The notes beneath the pieces are model-generated. The model saw nothing but the letters and a program-made list of their open reading frames with translations. It was not told the origin of the DNA and made no database searches. Position numbers and translations under genes: made by a program. Below, one piece after another: positions 37,800-47,478 of a stretch of 64,000 nucleotides of DNA. Each line of letters starts with the position of its first letter. Positions within the stretch are counted from its first letter, which is position 1. The stretch covers positions 248,001 through 312,000 of the forward strand of contig NZ_FMXM01000006.1 in NCBI RefSeq assembly GCF_900103325.1, read 5' to 3'. The DNA comes from Mesorhizobium qingshengii (GTDB lineage Bacteria; Pseudomonadota; Alphaproteobacteria; Rhizobiales; Rhizobiaceae).

Positions 37800-38116
37800 G
37801 GCGCCTTGGCTCGGCTCTCATCGATGCATCAGCCGCAGATCGCCGCGTTACGTCTCGTCGGCTGATGGGTGTCGAATTGGCGATCGAGGGAACCGTTCCG
37901 GGTTGGAGACCAAATGGGGTCTCCGGTGATATAACTTGAACACATCTGGAGCGTCTACGCGACGAAACAGGGTCGCCGCGGCTCTTGCGCAGGCTGGCAT
38001 CGATCGATGTCGGCGAGGGCGTCTCTCTCGCCTCCCGGCTTTCGGTCGCCAGGAAAATGCGGCTGGATTTGGCTGTGCCAGGTGGGCAGTGAGCACAGCC
38101 AAATCCGATTGCAGGG
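37800..38116. other. Intergenic stretch with two hairpins
   Basis: Between the convergent YihY and katE genes. It contains GGAGACC/GGTCTCC (37905-37911 with 37918-37924) and the long perfect hairpin 38065-38106. No gene-like frame was seen. Confidence 0.5.
38065..38106. terminator. Perfect 14-bp hairpin between convergent genes
   Basis: GGATTTGGCTGTGC (38065-38078) and GCACAGCCAAATCC (38093-38106) with a 14-nt loop, 11 nt from the katE stop. No T tract follows on either strand; it could act as a bidirectional terminator or RNA-stabilising stem. Confidence 0.5.
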
Positions 38117-40213
38117 CTAGCCCAGCTTGACCTTTGGCTCACGTGCCCACCAGCGCAGTTCGCCGAGCCTGGTGACGAAACCCGCGACATCCTTGACTGA
38201 CGCGATCCGGACAACCGCCTCATCCTCGACCACGCCCGCCTTCGACAGCAGCGGCGCTGCCGCCTCGACGAAGCCGATGAATTTGCAATGCGCGAAGGCA
38301 TCCGCGACAAAGTCGCGGGCCGTCGATTCCTTCAGCAGGTCGGCCATTGCCGGCTTTGCCGGCAACAGCGCGACCGCGTCGTAGAGCACCGAAGGTCCGC
38401 CTGATATCATCTGCTGTGCGTCGATCCAGCTGCCGTCGCTCGCCGTGGCGCCGCCGACCTTCGGCGCGATGATCTCGAAGCTTGCGCCGGCTTTGGTCAG
38501 CGCCTGCACGATCGCCTTCAACAGGCCGGCGTCCGTTCCGTCGGTCACCAAAATTCCGAGCTTGCGGCCCTCGAAACGACCGGGGCCGTTCTTGAGAATG
38601 CTGAGCGAGTCCGCAGCACCGAGGTCCCGGCGCGTCGGCACAGCCGCATCGGCCGGCTTCGGCATCGCTTTCAAGCCTAGCGCATCCGCCACCTTGCCGG
38701 CCAGCCCGTCATCGATGTTCAGAAGGTGGGACACGATGCGCTCGCGGATGACCGCAGTTCGCACCTTGCTCAGTTCGAAAGTCAGCGCCGAGGCGATGTG
38801 GTCTTGCTCCACGGGCTGCTGGCTGATGTAGAACTGGCGCGCCTGACTGTAGTGGTCGGCAAAGGTCTCCGATCGCAACCGCGCCTTTGGTCCCGCTTCG
38901 ACTTCAGCGAACGACCGGAACCCCTTGGCCGGCGATTCACGCGGGCCTTCGTCCCATGAATTCGGCTGATAGTTGGCGCGGCCGACCGGGTTGCGCATTG
39001 CCATATGCCCATCCTGCTGGAAGTTGTGGAAAGGGCACTTCGGTGCGTTGATCGGAAGGTGGGTGAAGTTGGTGCTTCCGAGCCGTTTGATCTGCGTGTC
39101 GAGATAGGAGAAATTCCGCCCCTGCAGCAGCGGATCATTGGAGAAGTCGACGCCGGGCGGCACGTTCTGCGTCATGAACGCGACCTGCTCGGTCTCCGCG
39201 AAGAAATTGTCGGGCATGCGATCGAGCACCAGGCGGCCGACCGCGATCGGCGGCAGCACCTCCTCGGGAATGAGTTTCGTCGGATCGAGGATGTCGAAGT
39301 CAAAACTGTCGGCGAAGGCCTGGTCAAAGAGCTGGAGCTGCAGCTCCCACTCCGGGAAGTTGCCGGCATGAATCGCGTCCCATAGATCGCGACGATGGAA
39401 GTCGGGGTCGGCGCCGTTGATCTTGACCGCCTCGTTCCAGGCAACCGACTGGAGGCCAAGCTTTGGCTTCCACAGAAACTTGACGAAGGTCGACTCGTCC
39501 TTGGCGTTGAGCAGCCGGAACGTATGGACACCAAAACCTTCCATAAAGCGCAGTGAGCGTGGTATGGCCCGGTCGGACATCGCCCACATGATCATGTGCA
39601 TGCTTTCGGGGGTGAGCGAAATGAAATCCCAGAAATTGTCATGCGCGGTCTGCGCCTGCGGGAAGTCGCTGTTCGGCTCCGCCTTCGCGGCATGGATCAG
39701 GTCGGGAAACTTGATCGCATCCTGGATGAAGAACACTGGGATGTTGTTGCCGACAATGTCCCAGTTGCCCTCCCTGGTGTAGAGCTTTACGGCGAAGCCA
39801 CGCACATCCCGCGCGAGGTCGGCCGAGCCCTTATTGCCGGCAACGGTCGAGAAGCGGACGAAAGCCGGCGTCTTTTCACCAGCGCGCTGGAAAATATCGG
39901 CCCGCGTGTATTTCGCCAGCGATTCATAGGTTTCGAAGTAGCCGTGGGCACCGTAGCCACGCGCGTGGACGACGCGTTCGGGAATGCGCTCGTGATCGAA
40001 ATGGAAGATTTTTTCGCGGAAGTGGAAGTCCTCGAGTGTTGTCGGACCACGGGCGCCGATCTTGAGCGAGTTCTGGTCGTCGGAGACCGGTCCGCCCTGT
40101 GCGGTCGTAAGCACCGGCGTCGAGCCGGCTGCGACCTGATGCAATTCCCCACCTTCGCCGCGGTTCAGTTTCTGATCGTGGATCGTGGCCGATTTTGATA
40201 CTTGCTTCGCCAT
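38117..40213 (-). CDS. katE: Catalase, large-subunit (KatE, clade 3)
   Basis: A 698-residue heme catalase starting [16 protein letters not shown] at 40213; AAGGA lies 9-13 nt upstream. The active-site His is in [11 protein letters not shown], and [20 protein letters not shown] follows. The C-terminal about 150 residues form the DJ-1/flavodoxin-like domain ([18 protein letters not shown]) found only in large-subunit catalases such as E. coli HPII. It removes hydrogen peroxide in stationary phase. An EcfG-type promoter 46 nt before the start supports general-stress control. Confidence 0.96.
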   Translation of the reverse strand: MAKQVSKSATIHDQKLNRGEGGELHQVAAGSTPVLTTAQGGPVSDDQNSLKIGARGPTTLEDFHFREKIFHFDHERIPERVVHARGYGAHGYFETYESLAKYTRADIFQRAGEKTPAFVRFSTVAGNKGSADLARDVRGFAVKLYTREGNWDIVGNNIPVFFIQDAIKFPDLIHAAKAEPNSDFPQAQTAHDNFWDFISLTPESMHMIMWAMSDRAIPRSLRFMEGFGVHTFRLLNAKDESTFVKFLWKPKLGLQSVAWNEAVKINGADPDFHRRDLWDAIHAGNFPEWELQLQLFDQAFADSFDFDILDPTKLIPEEVLPPIAVGRLVLDRMPDNFFAETEQVAFMTQNVPPGVDFSNDPLLQGRNFSYLDTQIKRLGSTNFTHLPINAPKCPFHNFQQDGHMAMRNPVGRANYQPNSWDEGPRESPAKGFRSFAEVEAGPKARLRSETFADHYSQARQFYISQQPVEQDHIASALTFELSKVRTAVIRERIVSHLLNIDDGLAGKVADALGLKAMPKPADAAVPTRRDLGAADSLSILKNGPGRFEGRKLGILVTDGTDAGLLKAIVQALTKAGASFEIIAPKVGGATASDGSWIDAQQMISGGPSVLYDAVALLPAKPAMADLLKESTARDFVADAFAHCKFIGFVEAAAPLLSKAGVVEDEAVVRIASVKDVAGFVTRLGELRWWAREPKVKLG

Positions 40214-40259
40214 GCCGGGAATTCCTTGAGGTTGAACGCGCGGGCTGCGCTGGTTCCTC

Positions 40260-40284
40260 AATGTCCCGGACGACAATGCGTTCC
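40260..40284 (-). promoter_or_regulatory. EcfG/RpoE2-type promoter of katE
   Basis: Minus strand GGAAC (40284-40280), 18 nt, TT (40261-40260); start codon 46 nt further. Confidence 0.65.
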
Positions 40285-40368
40285 TTGAAGGCTTCCCTCG
40301 GCGATCGAACCACGCATTCCGCCCGCAAACGGCGCCTGCGACCAAGCAGCGGTGTCGAGAGCCCTTGA

Positions 40369-40816
40369 TCCTGCCTCGCCGAGCTTCACGCCGCCCCCTA
40401 CGAACTGCTCACCACACCGCTCAACATCTCGTTCGTTCTGGGCCTTGCAGCGACGGGCCAAGCCGCGGAAGCATTTTCACTTATCGAGGAGACGATCCAG
40501 CAGGCCGAGGTAAGCTGCGATCTTTGCTGGATGCAGGAGCTGCTGCGCGTGAAGGGCAGCCTGTTTCTCGCGGCTCCGCGCCCTGATCCCGACGAAGACG
40601 CGGAGCTCTGTTTCGCCTGTCGTTGGAGCTCAGCAATCGTCAGGGAGCGCTGGCATGGGAGTTGCGGACCGCTGTCGACCTTGCCTCCCTGTCAGGTGCT
40701 CGCGGACGGCACGAGGCGGCCCGACCACCTCTCCAGCCATTTTTCACGCGGTTTGGAGAGGGCTTGTAGACAGAAGATCTGCAGCCAGCCGCGCGTATGC
40801 TGGAAACGCCGAACTA
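40369..40816 (+). pseudogene. C-terminal remnant of a winged-helix/TPR ATPase regulator
   Basis: The frame from 40369 reads [38 protein letters not shown] and DLCWMQELLRVKGSLFL, then near 40617 the sense continues only in another frame (RLSLELSNRQGALAWELRTA and EAARPPLQPFFTRFGEGL), where an in-frame TAG at about 40767 splits the expected EGF.TEDL...A ending (TEDLQPAARMLE). This is the C-terminal TPR part of large ATPase/adenylate-cyclase-like regulators. One frameshift, one nonsense codon and loss of the 5' end show that it is dead. Confidence 0.75.
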
Positions 40817-40954
40817 GGCCAGAGCCGACCGCCATATCTCGACGTTCGAGCAACGGATCACGAACGTCACTCGTCGCCAAGCGTTTGAACGTTGCGGACA
40901 CGCCAATACGAGAAACCCATTTGGCCTTCCGGTGCGCGGATCATTCCTCACCCC

Positions 40955-40983
40955 CTTGTCGCCTTCGCATCGCGCTACGATAT
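40955..40983 (+). promoter_or_regulatory. RpoH (sigma32)-like promoter of htpG
   Basis: CTTGTC at 40955-40960, 17 nt, CGATAT at 40978-40983, close to the alphaproteobacterial RpoH pattern CTTG..., C.ATAT. htpG starts at 41099. Confidence 0.5.
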
Positions 40984-41098
40984 TGTCGATCGCGCCGGCC
41001 TTGCGGAACAGGGTTGCCGGCGTAATTGAAAATGGTTGAAGGACGAGCCCGGAACGTGCATGGCGCGGCGGGCAGAACGATTACGTGGGAAAATCTGA

Positions 41099-42985
41099 AT
41101 GACGACGGATACGAAAGCGACGGAAACCAGGGCATTCGAGGCCGATGTCTCGCGGCTGCTGCACATGATGGTGCACTCGGTCTATTCCGACAAGGACGTG
41201 TTCCTGCGCGAGCTGATTTCCAACGCCGCTGACGCCTGCGAGAAGCTGCGTTTCGAGGCTGTCAGCCGCCCCGAACTGCGGGGCAACGACCCCAAGCCGC
41301 GCATTTCGATTTCGGCCGATCCGGACAACAAGGAAATCATCGTCGAGGACAACGGCATCGGCATGAGCCGCGACGACATGGCCGAGGCATTGGGCACGAT
41401 CGCCCGCTCGGGCACGCGCGCCTTTATCGAGCGCGTCGGCGCAGGTACAGAGGACACGCAGCTCATCGGCCAGTTCGGCGTCGGCTTCTACTCCGCCTTC
41501 ATGGTGGCTGAGCGGGTCGACGTCATCAGTCGCCTCGCGGGAAGCGAAGAGGCCTGGCGCTGGTCGTCCGACGGCAAGGGTTCGTATGAGATCGCACCCG
41601 CCCCACTCGAAGCCGCACCCAAGCGCGGCACCCGCGTGGTGCTGCATCTGATGGACGACGCCGTCTCCTACACCGGCTCCTACCGGCTCGAGCAACTGGC
41701 CAAGTCGCAGTCGGGCCATGTGCCGGTGCCGATCACGCTCGTCGAAAAACCCGGCGCCGAGGCGCGCGACATCGCCGATGGCACGGCACTCTGGGTGCGG
41801 CCGAAGAGCGAGATCAAGCCCGAGGAATACACCGATTTCTATCGTAGCGTCTCCGGCCAGTATGACGAGCCGGCCGCCACCATCCATTTCCGCGCCGAGG
41901 GCCGGCAGGAATACTCCGTGCTCGCCTTCGTGCCGGGCTCGCGTCCGTTCGATCTGTTCGACCAGGACCGCAGGGGCCGCATGAAGCTCTATGTGCGCCG
42001 CGTCTTCATCACCGACGATGCCGACCTTCTGCCGCGCTATCTGCGCTTCGTGCGCGGGCTGGTCGATTCCGCCGACCTGCCGCTCAACGTCTCGCGCGAG
42101 ATGATCCAGGAAAGCCCGCTGCTGGCCGCCATCCGCAAGGGCCTGACCAACCGCGTGCTGGGCGACCTCGCCAAGCTGGCGGAGAACGAGGCCGAGGCCT
42201 ATGCCAAGATCTGGGACAATTTCGGCGTCGTTCTCAAGGAAGGGCTCTACGAGGATTACGAACGGCGCGAGCAATTGCTGAAGCTCGCCCGCTTCCGCTC
42301 GACCACATCAGGCGAAGGCTGGCGCGGCCTGGCCGACTATATCGCTGCGATGAAGGAAGGCCAGAAGGCGATCTTCTTCATGGCCGGCGACGACCGCGCG
42401 CGGCTCGAAGCCTCGCCTCAGCTCGAAGGGTTCAAGGCGCGAGGCATCGAGGTGCTGCTGCTCACCGACCCTGTCGACAGCTTCTGGGTGACGATGGCGC
42501 CGGACTTCGACGGCAAGCCGTTCAAGTCGGTGACGCAGGGCGTGGCGGAACTGTCCGACATCCCTCTGCTCGACGACGCAAAGAAGCCGGACGGGGCGGC
42601 GACACCGGAGGTCGATGGCTTCCTCGCTTTCGTCAAGTCCGCGCTTGGCGATGCCGTCTCGGACGTGAAGGCCTCCGACCGGCTCACCGAAAGTGCGGTC
42701 TGCCTGGTCGCGCCCGAGCATGGCCCCGACCGGCAGTTCGAGCGGCTGATGAACGCCGCCGGCCGCCTCGACAAGGCCGCGAAACCGATCCTCGAAATCA
42801 ACCCGGGCCATGAGCTTGTGCTGGCGCTCGCCAGCCTCGGCGACGACGAGCAGGCCTTCAAGGACGACGCGGCTCATCTTCTCTATGACGAGGCACGCGT
42901 ACTCGACGGCGACAAGCCGGCGGACGCCCGGGCGTTTTCGCAGCGTCTGGCGCGGCTGATCGCGCGCGGCATCTCGAAGGGCTGA
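41099..42985 (+). CDS. htpG: Chaperone HtpG (Hsp90)
   Basis: A 628-residue Hsp90 homologue. The N-terminal GHKL ATPase has ELISNAADACEKLR, EDNGIGMSRDDM and IGQFGVGFYSAFMVA; the middle domain has GLVDSADLPLNVSREMIQE; the C-terminal dimerisation domain ends at 628. It assists folding of client proteins under heat or oxidative stress. A heat-shock-type promoter lies about 115 nt upstream and GTGGGAAAA precedes the ATG. Monocistronic as far as seen. Confidence 0.97.
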   Translation: MTTDTKATETRAFEADVSRLLHMMVHSVYSDKDVFLRELISNAADACEKLRFEAVSRPELRGNDPKPRISISADPDNKEIIVEDNGIGMSRDDMAEALGTIARSGTRAFIERVGAGTEDTQLIGQFGVGFYSAFMVAERVDVISRLAGSEEAWRWSSDGKGSYEIAPAPLEAAPKRGTRVVLHLMDDAVSYTGSYRLEQLAKSQSGHVPVPITLVEKPGAEARDIADGTALWVRPKSEIKPEEYTDFYRSVSGQYDEPAATIHFRAEGRQEYSVLAFVPGSRPFDLFDQDRRGRMKLYVRRVFITDDADLLPRYLRFVRGLVDSADLPLNVSREMIQESPLLAAIRKGLTNRVLGDLAKLAENEAEAYAKIWDNFGVVLKEGLYEDYERREQLLKLARFRSTTSGEGWRGLADYIAAMKEGQKAIFFMAGDDRARLEASPQLEGFKARGIEVLLLTDPVDSFWVTMAPDFDGKPFKSVTQGVAELSDIPLLDDAKKPDGAATPEVDGFLAFVKSALGDAVSDVKASDRLTESAVCLVAPEHGPDRQFERLMNAAGRLDKAAKPILEINPGHELVLALASLGDDEQAFKDDAAHLLYDEARVLDGDKPADARAFSQRLARLIARGISKG

Positions 42986-43170
42986 GCTTCCCTGGCGACC
43001 ACCGGATCTGCCGCGATGCCGTTCGCCGACCAAGTTTCGGCGCCCATTGCAGCCGGTGACGCACCCGATGTCCACTGGCTCAATGGCCGACTGTAGACAT
43101 CGGGCCTCCAATCACCCAATCTTGGCCCCGGGAACAAACAGGCGCTTCAAAGAAAGCGCACCGGGTGGTC

Positions 43171-44049
43171 ATGAGACGACGATGGACATTGTATGATCCG
43201 CGGCTGGCTTGGCTACTGGTCGCGCCGGTGCTCTTGCTGCTGATCTTCTTCCTGGTGCTGCCTATAGCCGTGATGGCGGCCTACACCTTCTTCACCTTCG
43301 TCACCGCCGGCGTGGAAACCAGCGCGCTGACGACGGCGAACTGGCATGAATTCCTGACCGACAGCTATTATTCCGGCTTCCTATTGAAGACGCTGAGGGT
43401 CGGGGCCATCACGGCGGTGCTCTGCGGGGTGCTGGGCTATTTTCCGGCCTATTTCATCTGGGCGACCACCTTCAAGCACAAATGGCTGCTGCTTCTCCTG
43501 CTCATCGTGCCGTTCTGGATCAGCTTCACCATCCGCACCTTTTCGTGGATCAACATCCTGGGCGAACAGGGCGTCATCAACGTTTCGCTGATGAAATTGG
43601 GTATCATCAGCGAGCCGCTACCGATGCTCTACAACGAGGGCGCGGTCATCCTCGGCATGCTGCACTTCCTGCTGCCCTACATGATCCTCAACGTCTATGT
43701 CAGCCTTGAAAGCATCGACCGCACACTGATCGCGGCGGCCCGCTCGATGGGCTGCACCAGCGCGCAGGCGTTCCGCGAGGTGACGCTGCCGCTTTCGTTG
43801 CCGGGCCTCGCGGCAGGCCTGCTGCTCTGCTTCGTGCTGGCCGCCGGCAGCTATGTAACGCCGCAATTGCTGGGTTCCGGCCGCGACGCGCTGTTCGGCA
43901 ATTTGATCTACGACACGATCATGGGTGAGCTGAACTGGCCGATGGGTGCCACGCTTTCGATCGTGCTGTTCATCGTGCTCGGCTTCTTCGCCGCTGCCTA
44001 CACGCGCTACATGGGCATGTCGCAGATCGTCAAAGGACTGGGTGGATGA
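43171..44049 (+). CDS. ABC transporter permease, polyamine type (PotB-like)
   Basis: A 292-residue inner-membrane permease with six transmembrane segments and the EAA-loop AAARSMGCTSAQAFREVTLPLSLPG that docks the ATPase. Start at ATG 43171 chosen over GTG 43165. First of four overlapping genes: permease, permease, binding protein, ATPase. Of the spermidine/putrescine (PotB) class by resemblance; other cationic or compatible solutes are possible. Confidence 0.9.
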   Translation: MRRRWTLYDPRLAWLLVAPVLLLLIFFLVLPIAVMAAYTFFTFVTAGVETSALTTANWHEFLTDSYYSGFLLKTLRVGAITAVLCGVLGYFPAYFIWATTFKHKWLLLLLLIVPFWISFTIRTFSWINILGEQGVINVSLMKLGIISEPLPMLYNEGAVILGMLHFLLPYMILNVYVSLESIDRTLIAAARSMGCTSAQAFREVTLPLSLPGLAAGLLLCFVLAAGSYVTPQLLGSGRDALFGNLIYDTIMGELNWPMGATLSIVLFIVLGFFAAAYTRYMGMSQIVKGLGG

Positions 44050-44885
44050 AGGCGCGGCGCAAGCAGGAAGGAAGATGGGCCTGGCGTCTGACCGGCTTCG
44101 TCACGCTCTGCGTCTACATCTTCATGTTCGCGCCGATCGTGGCGACGGTGATCCTGTCATTCAACGCCTCGATGTTCGGCGGCTTCCCGATGACCGGCTT
44201 CAGCCTGCAATGGTACGGCAAGCTGATGGCCAATGAGCAGGTGCTGACCGCTTTCCGTACCTCGCTGTGGATCGCGGTGGTCACCGCCGCCGTTACCACG
44301 GCAATAGGCGTCGTCACGGCATTCGCGCTGGTACGCTTTGAATTCCCTGGCAAGCAGGCGTTGAGCACGCTGGTGATCCTGCCGGCGCTGGTGCCGGAAA
44401 CCATTCTCGGCGTCGGTCTTTTGGTGCTGATCAAGGCGATCGACCAGCCGAGAACCATGCTTTTGCTGGTGCTCGGCCATATCCTGCTCGCCGTCCCCTA
44501 TGTGGTGCTGATTACCCAGGCGCGCATGGTCGGTATCCGGCGCGTTTATGAGGAAGCGGCACTTTCGCTCGGCGCCTCGCGCTTTTCATCCTTCCGCGAG
44601 ATCACGCTGCCGCTGCTCATCCCGGCCGTCGTTGGCGGCGCGCTGCTCGCCTTCACCATCTCGTTCGACAATACGTCGGCCAGCCTGTTCTGGCGGCCGG
44701 CGGGTGTCGAGACTATGCCCACCCAGATCCTTTCGATGCTCAAGATCTCGATCAGCCCGGAGATCAACGCACTCGGCACCGTGATGATCCTGGTGACCGT
44801 CGGCATCCCGCTGCTCGGCGGCCTGGTCCTGCAAAGCCTGACCAGATTGAAAAGACGCGGCGAACCCAAGGAGGAAGCACGATGA
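44046..44885 (+). CDS. ABC transporter permease, polyamine type (PotC-like)
   Basis: A 279-residue second permease of the same importer, with about six transmembrane helices and the EAA loop EEAALSLGASRFSSFREITLPLLIP. It overlaps the first permease by 4 nt and the binding-protein gene by 4 nt. Pairs with the upstream permease to form the membrane pore. Confidence 0.9.
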   Translation: MKARRKQEGRWAWRLTGFVTLCVYIFMFAPIVATVILSFNASMFGGFPMTGFSLQWYGKLMANEQVLTAFRTSLWIAVVTAAVTTAIGVVTAFALVRFEFPGKQALSTLVILPALVPETILGVGLLVLIKAIDQPRTMLLLVLGHILLAVPYVVLITQARMVGIRRVYEEAALSLGASRFSSFREITLPLLIPAVVGGALLAFTISFDNTSASLFWRPAGVETMPTQILSMLKISISPEINALGTVMILVTVGIPLLGGLVLQSLTRLKRRGEPKEEAR

Positions 44886-46024
44886 AACTGTCCAACGGCA
44901 AGCGGCTTGAACGGCTGCACGATAGGTATCAAAACGGCGATCTGAGCCGCCGCACTTTCCTGACGCTGACCGCCGCTGCGGCGGCCGCGGTGGGCCTCGA
45001 CATGCCCTGGATGAGGCAGGCCCTCGCCGCGGTCGAAGAGGTGCGCTTCGACGGCTGGGGCGGCACGGTTCAGGATGCGATCGACAAATATGCCTTTAAG
45101 CCCTACACCGCCAAGACCAAGATCAAGGTGGTCCAGGGCACGTTCGGCGACGAGGACGAGATCATCACCAAGATCAAGACCGCCAAGCCCGGCGACTACC
45201 AGGTCATCCATTCTTCCGGCGTCAACTATTACATCAAATATGTGAACGGCGGCCTGACCTCGGAGATCAATGAGGCCAACATTCCCAACATGGCGAATGT
45301 GCTGCAGCCAATGATCGATCCGTTCCGCAAGCTGACGCCGAAACTCTCGGCCGTGCCTTATGACTACGGCACAACAGGCATCGCCTACAACACCAAGGTG
45401 ATCTCGCCCGAGGAAGCCAAGGAAAAGGGTGCCGCACTGCTGCTCGACAAGAAATACGCGGGCAAGGTCGGCGGTTATGACGACATGACCACGCGCGTCT
45501 GGTACGCCGCACTCGCCACCGGACAGGACCCGAACAACCTCAAGGACATGGACGCGATCTGGGCCAAGGTGCGCGAGACGCGAGACCTCGCCAAGAAGTT
45601 CTGGAGTTCCGGCGCGGAACTGATGGACCTGCTTTCCAAGGGCGAGATCGTGGTAACCGACGCATGGTCGGGCCGCGTCGCCGCATTGCAGGACCAGGGC
45701 CATCCGATCGGCTATCTCGACCCCGTGGGTTCCTATGCCTGGATGGAGGACATGCTGATCCTGAAAGGCTCGCCGATGGCCGAGTGTGAGGAGTTGATCA
45801 ACTTCATGCTCGACCCGGCGACCGCCATCGCGGTGGCGGAGGGCCAGAGCTATCCGCCATCGCTCGACCCGACAAAAGTCAAGCTGACCGAGAAGATCGA
45901 GAAGCTGCCGGCCTTTGACAAAACGGGCACGATGAAGGCGTTGACCTTCGCCGACCCGGTCTACTGGGCGAGCAATGAGGACGCCTGGAACAAGCAGTGG
46001 CACAGGATCTCGAAAGGTGCCTGA
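44882..46024 (+). CDS. ABC transporter substrate-binding protein, polyamine type (Tat exported)
   Basis: A 380-residue periplasmic binding protein. The N-terminal signal has the twin-arginine motif SRRTFLTL followed by an Ala-rich hydrophobic core and an ALA-type cleavage, so folded export through Tat is likely. The body is a type-2 PBP fold of the PotD class, with VRFDGWGGTVQDAIDKYAFK at the start and DYGTTGIAYNTKVI in the middle. Ligand probably a polyamine or another small charged amine or amino acid; not decided. Overlaps the second permease by 4 nt. Confidence 0.9.
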   Translation: MKLSNGKRLERLHDRYQNGDLSRRTFLTLTAAAAAAVGLDMPWMRQALAAVEEVRFDGWGGTVQDAIDKYAFKPYTAKTKIKVVQGTFGDEDEIITKIKTAKPGDYQVIHSSGVNYYIKYVNGGLTSEINEANIPNMANVLQPMIDPFRKLTPKLSAVPYDYGTTGIAYNTKVISPEEAKEKGAALLLDKKYAGKVGGYDDMTTRVWYAALATGQDPNNLKDMDAIWAKVRETRDLAKKFWSSGAELMDLLSKGEIVVTDAWSGRVAALQDQGHPIGYLDPVGSYAWMEDMLILKGSPMAECEELINFMLDPATAIAVAEGQSYPPSLDPTKVKLTEKIEKLPAFDKTGTMKALTFADPVYWASNEDAWNKQWHRISKGA

Positions 46025-47195
46025 CAGCCACGACTTTTCAGGGGTACCCCGGCCGGCCGCGGCCGGGGTGGCAAGGTCCGGTGTGGGCGGATCCGCTCAG
46101 GGCGGCGCGGAGACGAGCCAGCCGGCGGTCGAGTTCCGCGACATCGACATCGCTTATGGCAAGTTCGTGGCGGTGCGCGATTTCTCGCTGTCGATCCGCA
46201 AGGGCAGCTTCGTCACCCTGCTCGGGCCTTCGGGCTGCGGCAAGACCACGATCCTTCGTTCCATCGCAGGCCTGGTCGACATTTCGGGCGGCCAGATCAT
46301 GATCGACGGGCAGCGGGTCGACGACGTGCCGATCTACAGGCGCAATATCGGGCTGGTCTTCCAGAGCTACGCGCTATTCCCGCACAAGAACGTGTTCGAC
46401 AATGTCGCCTTCGGCCTGAAGTACCGCAATGTGCCGAAGCCCGAAATTGCGCGCAAGGTCGCCCAGGCGCTCGAGATGGTGCGGCTGCCGGGTAGCGAGA
46501 AGAAGCTGCCCTCGCAACTGTCGGGCGGGCAACAGCAGCGCATCGCACTCGCCCGCGCCATCGTCTTCGAGCCGCAGGTGCTGCTGCTCGACGAGCCGCT
46601 GTCGGCGCTCGACGCGAACATGCGCGAGGAAATGCGCGTCGAGATCAAGAAGATCCAGAAGCAAACCGGCATCACCGCTATCTTCGTCACGCACGACCAG
46701 GAAGAAGCGCTCTCCATGTCGGATCGCATCGTGGTGATGAACGCCGGCGCAGTGGAGCAGATCGGAACCCCGCAGGAGGTCTACGAGGCACCAGCCACGG
46801 CCTTCGTCGCCGACTTCCTCGGCAAGGCCAACATGCTGGCAGGGACCGTGAGGAGATCCGGCCAAGGAACAGCGGTGCTGCTCGCCACCGGCCAGACAAT
46901 CAACGTGGCCAGTCCAAAGCCGCTTGCCGACGGCTGCAAAGTCACTGTCGTCGTGCGGCCGCAGAAACTGTCGGTCGGCGCAGCGGCGAGCGCCAACCGT
47001 CTGCCCGGCCGCGTCGTCTCTGCCTCGTATCTGGGCGGTAGCGCCATCTACGAGATCGATATTGGCGGTAAGGCCAGCATCCGCGCCAACGCGCCGATCA
47101 GTGGCCGGCTGCTTCGCGAAGGCGAGGCGATCGACCTCGGCTTCGATGCCGAGGGCTGCGTCCTCCTCGACGAGGATGGTCAGCGGATTTCGTGA
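46017..47195 (+). CDS. ABC transporter ATPase, polyamine type (PotA-like)
   Basis: A 392-residue ATPase. Walker A GPSGCGKTT, Q-loop VFQSYALFPHKNV, signature LSGGQQQR, Walker B VLLLDEPLSALDA, then a C-terminal TOBE regulatory domain (from about 290). GTG 46017 is taken as start; it lies within the last codons of the binding protein. A TTG/ATG further upstream at 45975 would overlap more. N-terminal about 40 residues are an Ala/Gly-rich extension absent from most homologues. Confidence 0.9.
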   Translation: MPDSHDFSGVPRPAAAGVARSGVGGSAQGGAETSQPAVEFRDIDIAYGKFVAVRDFSLSIRKGSFVTLLGPSGCGKTTILRSIAGLVDISGGQIMIDGQRVDDVPIYRRNIGLVFQSYALFPHKNVFDNVAFGLKYRNVPKPEIARKVAQALEMVRLPGSEKKLPSQLSGGQQQRIALARAIVFEPQVLLLDEPLSALDANMREEMRVEIKKIQKQTGITAIFVTHDQEEALSMSDRIVVMNAGAVEQIGTPQEVYEAPATAFVADFLGKANMLAGTVRRSGQGTAVLLATGQTINVASPKPLADGCKVTVVVRPQKLSVGAAASANRLPGRVVSASYLGGSAIYEIDIGGKASIRANAPISGRLLREGEAIDLGFDAEGCVLLDEDGQRIS

Positions 47196-47478
47196 TGCAA
47201 ATCGCCGAGGACCCGGGCCGTGAACTCATGGACGCGGAATGCCGAGAAGGGGTCGACAGCGGAACGACGGCAATTAATTCGGCGGCCGGCCCTGGGGATA
47301 GCAGCCCTACCGATGCATGATGGGATTATGGTTCCGCAGTCGGCAGCTCCCTTGGCTGAGGCAGCTATGAGGAGTTCTGCCAGCAAGGCGGTTGCATTCG
47401 ACCTCCCTGAGTAGCCGTTCACGACTCAGTCAAAAGGTGCTGTATAGCCTCTGACTTAAGACAGTCACGAGGTCTAGG

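Noticed and set aside
40531..41025. Open frame of 164 codons downstream of katE taken as a gene
   Set aside because: Only its first part is sense sequence; after about 40617 the homology continues in another frame, so it is part of the pseudogene described.
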